Position numbers and translations under genes: made by a program. From positions 1 to 60,926 of the forward strand of contig WSXX01000029.1 of assembly GCA_009773515.1 (NCBI GenBank): a stretch of DNA of 60,926 nucleotides. Reading direction: 5' to 3'. This stretch comes from Bacteroidota bacterium (lineage in GTDB: Bacteria; Bacteroidota; Bacteroidia; Bacteroidales; Lentimicrobiaceae). This document shows, piece after piece, positions 1 through 7,657 of the stretch. The notes under the pieces were generated by a model, which was given only the letters and a program-made list of their open reading frames with translations, was not told the origin of the DNA and ran no database searches. The stretch's first letter is position 1. Each line of letters opens with the position of its first letter.

Positions 1-1
1 C

Positions 2-82
2 TCTATAGATCCGGATGAAACAGTTACGCCATATATTTGGTTTAAGGAGGATGGCTTTTCTGTCCGTTGTGTGAAAGATTAA
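2..82 (+). CDS. C-terminal end of a FISUMP-type protein (partial)
   Basis: The window opens inside a reading frame whose last 26 codons read S-I-D-P-D-E-T-V-T-P-Y-I-W-F-K-E-D-G-F-S-V-R-C-V-K-D before TAA at 80-82. The ending G-F-S-V-R-C-V-K-D is the usual close of the Fibrobacter succinogenes major paralogous (FISUMP) domain, common in secreted proteins of Bacteroidota. The start lies outside the window. Too short for the usual ORF cut-off; the call rests on this terminal motif only. Confidence 0.6.
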   Translation, partial: SIDPDETVTPYIWFKEDGFSVRCVKD

Positions 83-439
83 AATATTTATCAATTTAAT
101 TTTAAAAAAGCATAAAACATAAACCAATGAACCGCTAATAAATGCTATAGCAAATGCGTGATCGTTGAAACATTTGGAATCTTTATATACATTTGTGCTG
201 GCAGACAGTTGAGTAACAATCTAATCCCGCACTTGCCATAGCGTCAGCCGTTGAACCGCATTCTTTCCCAGCCTCTGCACTTACCGGCAGTTTTTAATAC
301 CAACATGCGCTCAACTGCAAACCTTTTATTATTTGTTGACAGGCTTAAGAAAAATGATCAGGATGGGAATTTTGAAGTTAGAAAGTATTAAGTTTGTGGA
401 GTTGTATGCGAGTTCTGCGTCATAAAAAAATGAAAAACT
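83..439. other. Spacer with one copy of a short shared repeat
   Basis: No convincing gene in this 357-bp spacer. It holds, at about 264-299, a segment (TTTCCCAGCCTCTGCACTTACC, then a GTTTTT tract) that recurs at about 1587-1620 on the other side of the following gene. The rest is AT-rich and unassigned. Confidence 0.5.
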
Positions 440-1516
440 ATGAATAAAGAAAGAATATCATTTTTTGGAGTAAGATCATTAATTATTACATCTCTTTCCG
501 TTCTGGTATTTTCATGCACTGGACAAGAAAACAGGAACAAAACAAGGGGTGATTTATTACTAGTGCATGCAGTTGCAACTCAAAGTTCATTTTTTGAAAA
601 TAATCCAGCAAATGAGCAGATAAGTCAGGTTGTAAGAATGATGTTCCAGGATAGCAAAGGTATTATTTGGTTTGGAGCGCAGAGTGGGGCTTTTAGACTT
701 TCCAATAACACGTTGAGTAAAATTGATGGTATAAAAAGTGAAACAGGTGGACGTGTAACAATACACGATATTACAGAAGGTAAAGATGGAAAAATCTGGT
801 TCGGGCATACCGATGGTCTCAGTAGTTATGATGGAGAAATAGTGAAGAATTATTATGAATCAGATGGTTTATTGAATAATGATGTTTGGAATATTGAATC
901 GGATACCAATGGTAATATTTGGATTGGGACAATAGGAGGTTTATGCAAATTTGATGGAGTTGTATTTACAACTTTCGAATTACCCGAAGGAATTCGTGAC
1001 ACAACACTCGGTGTTTCAAGCACTAAGATGGTGCATTGCATTATGGAAGACAGTAAAGGAAATATCTGGTTTTGTACCAATGCAGGACTTTTTAGATTAA
1101 AAGACAACATTCTTCATAATGCCTCTGAAAAATATGGAATTAAAACCAACTTTATAAACGAAATCATTGAAAGCGAAAATGGAGGTTACTGGATTTCAAC
1201 TAAAGAGGCATTATACAAACTGGTTGGAGATCGGTTAGAAAATATAACAGAACAAGTAACAGAAGTTGGTAAGGGGATTGGGAGTATGTCGGAAGACAAA
1301 AATGGTAAATTATATTTTGTCTTCAATCAGCATTATCTGCATATCTATGATGGCAAAGAGATAATAGAATTCGAAAAACCCGAAGACAACAAGGGACCAG
1401 TAGTTTATCAAATCTACAGAGACCAAATTGATAGACTATGGTTTTTAGGCTTTGGCGGTGCATACCGATTGGAAAACGGCAAATTTCTGAACATTACAAA
1501 GAATGGACCCTGGTAA
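440..1516 (+). CDS. Reg_prop beta-propeller lipoprotein
   Basis: A 358-aa protein with an N-terminal hydrophobic segment ending in a lipobox (V-F-S-C around residue 26), so probably a lipoprotein. The rest is about seven blades of the two-component-regulator propeller (Reg_prop) type, each with a W-F-G or W-I-G core followed by a turn such as G-L-x-x-Y-D-G: IWFGAQSGAFRLSN, KIWFGHTDGLSSYDG, NIWIGTIGGLCKFDG, NIWFCTNAGLFRLKD and three weaker ones. In Bacteroidota these blades normally form the periplasmic sensor of hybrid two-component systems, but this protein stops after one propeller with no transmembrane, Y_Y_Y, kinase or HTH part. It may act as a free-standing sensor or ligand-binding protein; that is inference. 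Flanked by a repeated spacer segment on both sides. Confidence 0.75.
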   Translation: MNKERISFFGVRSLIITSLSVLVFSCTGQENRNKTRGDLLLVHAVATQSSFFENNPANEQISQVVRMMFQDSKGIIWFGAQSGAFRLSNNTLSKIDGIKSETGGRVTIHDITEGKDGKIWFGHTDGLSSYDGEIVKNYYESDGLLNNDVWNIESDTNGNIWIGTIGGLCKFDGVVFTTFELPEGIRDTTLGVSSTKMVHCIMEDSKGNIWFCTNAGLFRLKDNILHNASEKYGIKTNFINEIIESENGGYWISTKEALYKLVGDRLENITEQVTEVGKGIGSMSEDKNGKLYFVFNQHYLHIYDGKEIIEFEKPEDNKGPVVYQIYRDQIDRLWFLGFGGAYRLENGKFLNITKNGPW

Positions 1517-1983
1517 AAATACGAACGCAGAGCAATGTATTTGCGATAATGCTCCCTAAACGGTCGCACTACGCATATAACAACCTTTCCCAGCCTCTGC
1601 ACTTACCCCCGGTTTTTGAACCCGTATGTGCGGTAGTGTGTAGCGAGGAAACTGCCGGGTAGAACCAAAAAAAATGCTGTCTATATATAATGTTATGGTT
1701 GTACCGGATTTGAAATGGCTTTTAAAAGGTATTTAAATGGTGTTTAAAAAATTGAAAATGCTTGTGCGACTTGGATATTTAAAAACTTGTTATATTTGAT
1801 GCGATGAACTGATCGCAAATCATCACTTTTGTAAACAAAAGTGCCACTTTCATCTTACGCAGCTAAGATAACGAGAATAAAAACAAACACTTTGTAGAAG
1901 CCATACTTAAAATTAATTTTAAATAAAGTTTGGAATCTGGAAAAATATGCTTACTTTTGTAGCGTCATTACAAAGAAATAAAT
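1517..1983. other. Spacer with second repeat copy and promoter region
   Basis: A 467-bp gene-free stretch. The segment TTTCCCAGCCTCTGCACTTACC near 1587-1608 matches the one at about 266-287. Further right lie a TATATTTG motif (about 1791-1798) and the well-spaced promoter at 1929-1959 that precedes the restriction operon. Confidence 0.5.
1929..1959 (+). promoter_or_regulatory. Bacteroidota-type promoter of the restriction/CBASS operon
   Basis: TTTG at 1929-1932, exactly 19 bases, then TACTTTTG at 1952-1959. This fits the Bacteroidota primary sigma consensus (TTTG or TTG at -33, TAnnTTTG at -7). The predicted transcription start lies about 20 bases before the first gene. Confidence 0.7.
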
Positions 1984-2541
1984 TTGAAAAAACTAATAAA
2001 AGATATCACAAACATGCAAACCGGACTCTTTGCAAAGCCTTCTGGCGCTGGAGAAGTTGTGTATTTGCAGTCGAAGCACTTTGACGAATACGGACAATTA
2101 CATGCTTTACTTCACCCAGACTTAGCGGTTGAGGGTATTTCTGAAAAGCATTTGCTAAAGGATGGTGATGTGCTGTTTGCTGCCAAAGGAGCGAAAAACT
2201 TTGCAGCCGTTTATGAGAATCACAACAAACCGGCTGTTGCTTCTACTTCTTTTTTTGTAATGAGGATAACAGACAAAAATGTAATGCCGGAATATCTTGC
2301 ATGGCTTCTTAACAGCCCTTCAATACAAGCAACCATTAAAGCTCAAGCTATTGGCACTTCCATCGCCTCTATTTCAAAAATTGTATTGGAAGGATTGGAA
2401 ATAATTGTTCCGGAAATCGAAAAACAGAATACAATTCTGCAAATCATTAAACTCCGAAACAAGGAAAAGGCATTGAAACAGAAAATTGAAACACTACGCG
2501 AAAAACAAATTCAACAACAAATAATCAACGCAATAAAATAA
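1984..2541 (+). CDS. Half-size type I restriction specificity (HsdS-like) protein
   Basis: A 185-aa protein resembling one target-recognition domain plus one conserved helical arm of type I HsdS. The C-terminal part (L-E-I-I-V-P-E-I-E-K-Q, then a helix ending T-L-R-E-K-Q-I-Q-Q-Q-I-I-N-A) is the usual boundary between recognition domain and coiled-coil spacer. Normal HsdS is about 400-450 aa with two such units, so this is a half subunit; half subunits can dimerise to read palindromic sites. The start used is TTG at 1984; an in-frame ATG at 2014 is an alternative. It lies directly ahead of hsdM (2-bp gap), and a second, full-length hsdS lies at 5803. Confidence 0.7.
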   Translation: MKKLIKDITNMQTGLFAKPSGAGEVVYLQSKHFDEYGQLHALLHPDLAVEGISEKHLLKDGDVLFAAKGAKNFAAVYENHNKPAVASTSFFVMRITDKNVMPEYLAWLLNSPSIQATIKAQAIGTSIASISKIVLEGLEIIVPEIEKQNTILQIIKLRNKEKALKQKIETLREKQIQQQIINAIK

Positions 2542-2543
2542 AT

Positions 2544-4130
2544 ATGATGGCTAAAATAACTCAGAAAGACATCAACGATGCAGTTTGGAAAGCTTGCGAC
2601 ACCTTCAGAGGCAGCATTGACCCAAGCGTTTACAAAGACTATGTGCTTACCATGCTGTTCCTGAAATATCTCAGCGATGTGCATGACGATAAAATGGAAA
2701 GCTACCTGGAAAAATACAATGGAGATGAGGAACGTGCCAAACGTGCCATGCAACATGAACGATTTGTGGTTCCACCTCAAAGCCACTTCAAATTTCTTTA
2801 TGAATCACGGAATGAAGCCAACATTGGCGAACTCATCAATATTGCTTTGACAGATTTGGAAGAAGCCAACCGTGAAAAACTATACAGCGAAGATGGTGCA
2901 GGTATTTTTCAGAACATCGACTTTAACACAAGCAAACTGGGCGAACCAAAAGATAAAAATACCCGCCTGAAAAATTTGCTGTTGGACTTTAACAAAGAGA
3001 ATTTGAATCTGCGTCCTTCGTATTTAAAGGGAAACGACATCATTGGTGGGGCTTACGAATACCTTATCTCAAACTTTGCAAGTGATGCCGGTAAAAAAGC
3101 TGGCGAGTTTTATACACCAAGCGAAGTATCTACTCTCTTGGCAAAGCTTACACAATCAAAACCGGGCTCCCGTATTTGCGACCCTACTTGTGGTTCTGCT
3201 TCACTGTTAATTAAAGCAGGGCAGGAGGTGGGTTCTGATAATTTTTCTTTGTATGGGCAGGAAGCCAACGGCAGCACCTGGGCTTTGGCAGTAATGAACA
3301 TGTTTTTGCATGGCTTCGACAACGCCACCATTCGCTGGGGCGATACCATTCGCAACCCTAAACTAAAAGAAGGCGACACTTTAATGAAGTTTGATACTGT
3401 GGTAGCCAATCCGCCATTCTCATTAGACAAATGGGGAAAGGTAGAAGACAAAGAAGGCGACAAAACCACCATCAGCTACGACCCTGAAACCGATAAATAC
3501 AACCGTTTTTGGAGAGGTGTACCACCCAAAAGCAAAGGCGACTGGGCATTTATCAGCCACATGATAGAAACACTAAATGAACACGGCAAAGCAGGTGTTG
3601 TAGTGCCTCATGGCGTATTGTTCCGGGGCAGCAGCGAAGGCCGCATACGCCAACGCACCATTGAAGAAAACCTGCTGGAAGCAGTAATTGGCTTACCTGC
3701 TAACCTGTTTTTTGGCACCGGCATTCCGGCAGCTATTTTGATTTTTAACAAGCAAAAAACTGTCAGTTCGAGCGGAGTCGAGAACAAAAACTTCTTATTT
3801 ATTGATGCCAGCAAACACTACGAAAGTGCCAAAAACCAAAACAAGTTACGGGCAAGCGATATAGAGCAAATTGTAAACACCTATGCTGATTTTGCAGCCG
3901 GTAAACTACAGCCTGGTGTGGTAATAGAAAAATACAGCTATGTAGCCACCTTTGAAGAAATACAGGAAAACGATTTTAACCTGAACATCCCCCGTTATGT
4001 GGACACTTTTGAAGAAGAAGCTGAAGTGGATATTGCTGCGGTACAGAAGGAGATTGAAAAGCTGGAAGATGAATTAAAAAAGGTGCAGGCTGAAATGGAC
4101 ATATATCTTAAACAATTAAATGCTATTTAA
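2544..4130 (+). CDS. hsdM: Type I restriction-modification DNA methyltransferase subunit
   Basis: A 528-aa N6-adenine methyltransferase of the HsdM type; with HsdS it methylates the recognition site using S-adenosylmethionine. Visible parts: N-terminal HsdM helical domain (about 8-150), the AdoMet-binding motif D-P-T-C-G-S at 213-218, the catalytic N-P-P-F at 289-292, and a C-terminal coiled coil rich in E and K (about 480-525). Two ATG codons stand in tandem at 2544 and 2547; either may be used. Residues T-V-S-S-S-G-V-E-N (about 407-415) sit where relatives usually have a short link between I-L-I-F-N-K and the L-F-I-D-A-S motif, and their DNA resembles the dispersed repeat core of this genome (see findings). 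The next gene starts 2 bp after the stop. Confidence 0.93.
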   Translation: MMAKITQKDINDAVWKACDTFRGSIDPSVYKDYVLTMLFLKYLSDVHDDKMESYLEKYNGDEERAKRAMQHERFVVPPQSHFKFLYESRNEANIGELINIALTDLEEANREKLYSEDGAGIFQNIDFNTSKLGEPKDKNTRLKNLLLDFNKENLNLRPSYLKGNDIIGGAYEYLISNFASDAGKKAGEFYTPSEVSTLLAKLTQSKPGSRICDPTCGSASLLIKAGQEVGSDNFSLYGQEANGSTWALAVMNMFLHGFDNATIRWGDTIRNPKLKEGDTLMKFDTVVANPPFSLDKWGKVEDKEGDKTTISYDPETDKYNRFWRGVPPKSKGDWAFISHMIETLNEHGKAGVVVPHGVLFRGSSEGRIRQRTIEENLLEAVIGLPANLFFGTGIPAAILIFNKQKTVSSSGVENKNFLFIDASKHYESAKNQNKLRASDIEQIVNTYADFAAGKLQPGVVIEKYSYVATFEEIQENDFNLNIPRYVDTFEEEAEVDIAAVQKEIEKLEDELKKVQAEMDIYLKQLNAI

Positions 4131-4132
4131 AT

Positions 4133-5362
4133 ATGCTTACAAAAGAACAAAAACAACAATTCAGTGACATTCTTGAAGAGTTAGGCAAATCGCTTGACAT
4201 ATCAGAAACACAATATGATGCAGCCGTAAGAAGTTACGAAGCGGTAGGAACATGGCTTGCAAAAGACGACTCAACACTTGCACCCTATTCACCTGAAATT
4301 TTACCGCAAGGTTCATTCATGCTGGGCACAATGGTGAAGCCGATCAATGATAAAGACGATTTGGATATTGACCTTGTATGCCAACTAAAAGGTAAAAATC
4401 CTGAATGGACACAAGAAGATTTAAAGCACAAGGTTGGTGACCGCTTGAAAGACCACGACACTTACAAAAAGATGCTTGATGATGAAGGCAGACGTTGTTG
4501 GACTCTGGTTTATTCAGATGCAGCCAACTATCATTTGGATATTCTTCCTTCAATTGTTGATAAAGGATATCGAATGATTTTGGAAAAAGCCTTTTCAGAA
4601 ATTGAACTTAAAGACATTGAGAAATTAGGGATTCGCATTACTGATAATCAAACAGACAACTACGAATGGGAAAAAAATCATTTGGAATGGCTGAAAAGCA
4701 ATCCATTTGGTTATGGTCGTTGGTTTTTTCAGCAAGCTACTCTTGATTTCAGGAAAGCATTTTCCCTCAACGAATCAATTGCTCCAGTCCCGAAATATAA
4801 AAAAGAAAAATTACCATTGCAACGTGTAGTTCAAATTCTTAAGCGTCACAGAGACATGCTCTTTAATGGCCATGAACATAAGCCAATATCAATCATCATT
4901 ACCACTTTAGCTTCAAAAGCCTACAATAAAGAAACAGACATTATCGAAGCATTAATAAATGTAGTAAATGAGATGGAAAACTACATTGAAGAACGTTGGT
5001 CGGACGACCATGGTAAAGTGATAAAGTGGATTTCAAACCCTGTAAACGATGAAGAAAATTTTGCTGATAAATGGCAGGAATATCCACAACGTGAAAGGAA
5101 TTTTTTCCACTGGCTAAGTGAAGCAAAGAAAGACTTGAACAACATAATTGGGCAAAGCGGAAAGGGCTTACAATTCATCAACGAATCTATGGTGAAGCCA
5201 TTTGGTAAAGATGCAGTCACCAAAGCATTTAGCAATTACGGTGAAAACTTGCGAAAACAACGTGAGGGAGGAAGTCTGAATATTGCTGCTAAAACCGGAA
5301 TGATTGGAACTGCCGGTACTACTGTAAAGAATCACAATTTCTATGGCAAAGAAGAACAATAG
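4133..5362 (+). CDS. CD-NTase (CBASS nucleotide cyclase) 1
   Basis: A 409-aa nucleotidyltransferase of the cGAS/DncV-like (CD-NTase) kind, expected to make a cyclic nucleotide alarm signal on phage infection. Motifs: G-S at 60-61 (L-P-Q-G-S-F-M-L-G-T), the metal-binding pair D78 and D80 in D-D-L-D-I-D-L, and a third Asp at 136 in Y-H-L-D-I-L-P. The C-terminal tail N-H-N-F-Y-G-K-E-E-Q resembles the flexible tail of many CD-NTases, which in E2-containing CBASS is the site of covalent attachment through a terminal Gly; here four residues follow that Gly. It overlaps the E2-like gene by 20 bp, which argues for a functional pair. Clade and nucleotide product cannot be told from the sequence alone. 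Confidence 0.85.
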   Translation: MLTKEQKQQFSDILEELGKSLDISETQYDAAVRSYEAVGTWLAKDDSTLAPYSPEILPQGSFMLGTMVKPINDKDDLDIDLVCQLKGKNPEWTQEDLKHKVGDRLKDHDTYKKMLDDEGRRCWTLVYSDAANYHLDILPSIVDKGYRMILEKAFSEIELKDIEKLGIRITDNQTDNYEWEKNHLEWLKSNPFGYGRWFFQQATLDFRKAFSLNESIAPVPKYKKEKLPLQRVVQILKRHRDMLFNGHEHKPISIIITTLASKAYNKETDIIEALINVVNEMENYIEERWSDDHGKVIKWISNPVNDEENFADKWQEYPQRERNFFHWLSEAKKDLNNIIGQSGKGLQFINESMVKPFGKDAVTKAFSNYGENLRKQREGGSLNIAAKTGMIGTAGTTVKNHNFYGKEEQ

Positions 5363-5828
5363 ATTATCATTAATTGTACAGGAAGGAACACTGAAAAGCA
5401 TGTTTCCCGATTGTATAATCAAACGCTTCCGTGAAGAATCAATCACTTGGACGTGTTCGGTTACGCCATCACCATTGAGCAGTACTTATAAATTAAAAAT
5501 GCAGTATGTAAGAAATAATGGAATTAAAGTTTATGTGATTGACCCTAAGCCGCTTGGTTTGGCTGATGGCAAAAAGCATTTACCACACGTTTATTCTACA
5601 CTTGAACAGAGATTGTGTCTGTATTACCCAAATCGAGTAGAATGGAATGTTGGTATGCTTTACACAAAAACAATAATTCCGTGGGCTTGCGAGTGGCTTT
5701 GCCACTATGAACTTTGGGTATGCACTGGAACATGGCATGGCGGAGGCATACACCACGAAACAGAAGCAGAAAAACAAGCCAATAAACAAAAAGAAACTAT
5801 AGATGAAGCAAGCAGTAATAAAAAATAA
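5343..5828 (+). CDS. E2-like ubiquitin-conjugating-type protein of a type II-short CBASS
   Basis: A 161-aa protein. The stretch L-C-L-Y-Y-P-N-R-V-E-W (about 91-101) matches the bacterial E2 active-site region, with Cys92 the likely catalytic residue, and P-W-A-C-E-W-L-C-H-Y-E-L-W-V-C-T-G-T-W (about 113-131) followed by G-G-G-I-H-H is a further signature of CBASS-linked E2 proteins. In CBASS loci that have an E2 without an E1 or JAB peptidase (type II-short), the E2 attaches the cyclase through its C-terminus and tunes its activity. It overlaps the cyclase gene upstream (20 bp) and hsdS downstream (26 bp). No E1-like (Cap2) or JAMM protease (Cap3) gene was found in the window. Confidence 0.75.
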   Translation: MAKKNNRLSLIVQEGTLKSMFPDCIIKRFREESITWTCSVTPSPLSSTYKLKMQYVRNNGIKVYVIDPKPLGLADGKKHLPHVYSTLEQRLCLYYPNRVEWNVGMLYTKTIIPWACEWLCHYELWVCTGTWHGGGIHHETEAEKQANKQKETIDEASSNKK

Positions 5829-7119
5829 ATCTGTAGAAACGAGAAAACCGTTTTACAATTCCGATATACCAGATGATTGGTCAAATCCTGAATTTGGTAA
5901 TGTTTTTACTTTCTTAAAAACGTTCTCATTTTCACGTGAACTGCTAACAAGTGAACCTACAAGTGATAAAATCAGAAACATTCATTATGGCGACATCCAT
6001 GCGACATACGAAAATGAAATTCTCGATTTAGATATTGAAAAGACAATACCATACTTACTTGATGGAATAATTGACCCAAATAGCTTTGAAGATGAAAATT
6101 TTCCAGCATTACGAGAAGGTGATTTAATTATTGCAGATGCATCAGAAGACTATGAGGGTGTTTGCGATTGTGTTGAATTGAAAAACATTAATGAAGCAAA
6201 AGTAGTTTCTGGACTCCACACTTTCGCAGCTAGATCAATAGAAAAAAATATTGCTCTAGGTTACAGAACTTATGTTTTAAATCATCAACAAGTAATCAGA
6301 GAATTAAGACGAATAGCAACAGGGACATCGGTTTATGGTGTTTCAAAAACAAATCTTTCAAAAGTTAGAATTGCACTCCCTCCCCTTTCTGAGCAAAAAG
6401 CCATATCCCAAGTGCTAAGCACGGCAGATGCCGTCATACACAACACCGAAAAACTTATTGCCCAAAAAGAACTCCGAAAAAAATGGCTCATGCAGCAATT
6501 ACTTACAGGGAAGAAACGGTTGAAAGGGTTTGATAATTCAAGATGGAAAATACAACCATTGGAGAACTTGATTAAATTAATTGTAAGGGAAGTGCCAAAG
6601 CCAAGTATTCCATATTTAGGAATTGGTTTAAGAAGTCACGGCAAGGGTACATTCCTAAAGCATGATGAACAACCTGAGAAAAATAGCATGGATAATTTTT
6701 ATACCGTTCGCCCGAATGATTTGATTGTCAATATAACTTTTGCATGGGAACAAGCTATTGCAATAGTGCGCCCAGAAGATGATGGTGCATTAGCTTCGCA
6801 TCGTTTCCCAACTTATACATTCATTGAAGGGAAAGGACACTCAGACTTTTTTAGGTTTTTTATTCTACAACCAAGAATGAAGTTTATGCTTGAAATGATT
6901 TCACCCGGTGGTGCAGGCAGAAACCGTGTAATGAGTAAATCCGATTTTATAAAATTAGAATTTCTATTTCCTGACTATGAAGAACAAACAGCCATTGCTC
7001 AAGTCTTGCAAGTTGCAGATAAGGAAATAACTCTTTTAAAAATAAAAGCTGAAAAACTCAGAGAAAAGAAAAAGGGCTTGATGCAGCAGTTATTAACCGG
7101 AAAAATTAGAATCAATTAA
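5803..7119 (+). CDS. hsdS: Type I restriction specificity subunit, full length
   Basis: A 438-aa HsdS that gives the HsdM/HsdR complex its DNA target. Two similar halves can be seen: recognition domain 1 (about 15-195), a central conserved arm (L-P-P-L-S-E-Q-K-A-I-S-Q-V-L, then K-K-W-L-M-Q-Q-L-L-T-G-K, about 195-240), recognition domain 2 (about 245-395) and a C-terminal arm (D-Y-E-E-Q-T-A-I-A-Q-V-L, then K-G-L-M-Q-Q-L-L-T-G-K, to the end). The repeated Q-Q-L-L-T-G-K phrase marks the internal duplication. The ATG lies inside the end of the E2-like gene, so the CBASS genes and the restriction genes share one transcript. Confidence 0.92.
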   Translation: MKQAVIKNKSVETRKPFYNSDIPDDWSNPEFGNVFTFLKTFSFSRELLTSEPTSDKIRNIHYGDIHATYENEILDLDIEKTIPYLLDGIIDPNSFEDENFPALREGDLIIADASEDYEGVCDCVELKNINEAKVVSGLHTFAARSIEKNIALGYRTYVLNHQQVIRELRRIATGTSVYGVSKTNLSKVRIALPPLSEQKAISQVLSTADAVIHNTEKLIAQKELRKKWLMQQLLTGKKRLKGFDNSRWKIQPLENLIKLIVREVPKPSIPYLGIGLRSHGKGTFLKHDEQPEKNSMDNFYTVRPNDLIVNITFAWEQAIAIVRPEDDGALASHRFPTYTFIEGKGHSDFFRFFILQPRMKFMLEMISPGGAGRNRVMSKSDFIKLEFLFPDYEEQTAIAQVLQVADKEITLLKIKAEKLREKKKGLMQQLLTGKIRIN

Positions 7120-7120
7120 T

Positions 7121-7657
7121 ATGGAACCAACTTGGACAGACATAGCTCAAGCTATTGCAGCAATGATAGCAATTCCTGGTGCAATCGCTGCATTCGTTGT
7201 TCTCTTTAAAAGAGATAGAGCTAGAGAGGCAGAAGTAAGCAGCCTTTCTACAATTGCAGGGCAATTAACACAAATGCAATTAGAATCTGAAAAAAGACAT
7301 AAAGCATCGAAGAAGCCAATAATTGGCATTGCAATTACCCATTTACAAAATGAAAAGAAAATTAGAATTGATTTTACAAATACAAATCATACGACTACAC
7401 TAAAATCATTTTCACAAAATACTCATTTAGAAGATTTTACTATTTTGGCTACAACAATAAACCAACAGAATACAACACAATCCTTTTGGTTAGGAATAAG
7501 CTATAAAAATGAACCGCCTGAATATGTTGTATTGCACATGGATTATGAAACAGAGGAAGGTTACACTTTCATTCAGGATCTAATGGTTTGGTTTGAAAAT
7601 GGTCAATACGTTTTTTCGCCTTCCGCAATAATTGATAAAGTAAATAGCCATGAATAA
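7121..7657 (+). CDS. Single-pass membrane protein of unknown function in the CBASS operon
   Basis: A 178-aa protein, not recognised. Residues about 6-30 form one transmembrane helix (A-I-A-A-M-I-A-I-P-G-A-I-A-A-F-V-V-L-F) followed by basic K-R-D-R, then a short predicted coiled coil (about 37-62), then a probably beta-rich soluble part with alternating hydrophobic runs. It begins 1 bp after hsdS and overlaps the phospholipase gene by 8 bp, so it is probably translated together with it. It could be a membrane anchor, sensor or second effector for the phospholipase; the beta-rich soluble part loosely recalls 2TM-beta CBASS effectors, but only one helix is present. Confidence 0.7.
   Translation: MEPTWTDIAQAIAAMIAIPGAIAAFVVLFKRDRAREAEVSSLSTIAGQLTQMQLESEKRHKASKKPIIGIAITHLQNEKKIRIDFTNTNHTTTLKSFSQNTHLEDFTILATTINQQNTTQSFWLGISYKNEPPEYVVLHMDYETEEGYTFIQDLMVWFENGQYVFSPSAIIDKVNSHE

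Noticed and set aside
1560..1700. Integron attC site beside the Reg_prop gene
   Set aside because: TAACAA-like words are present but no matched inner and outer box pairs could be drawn, and no integrase was found.
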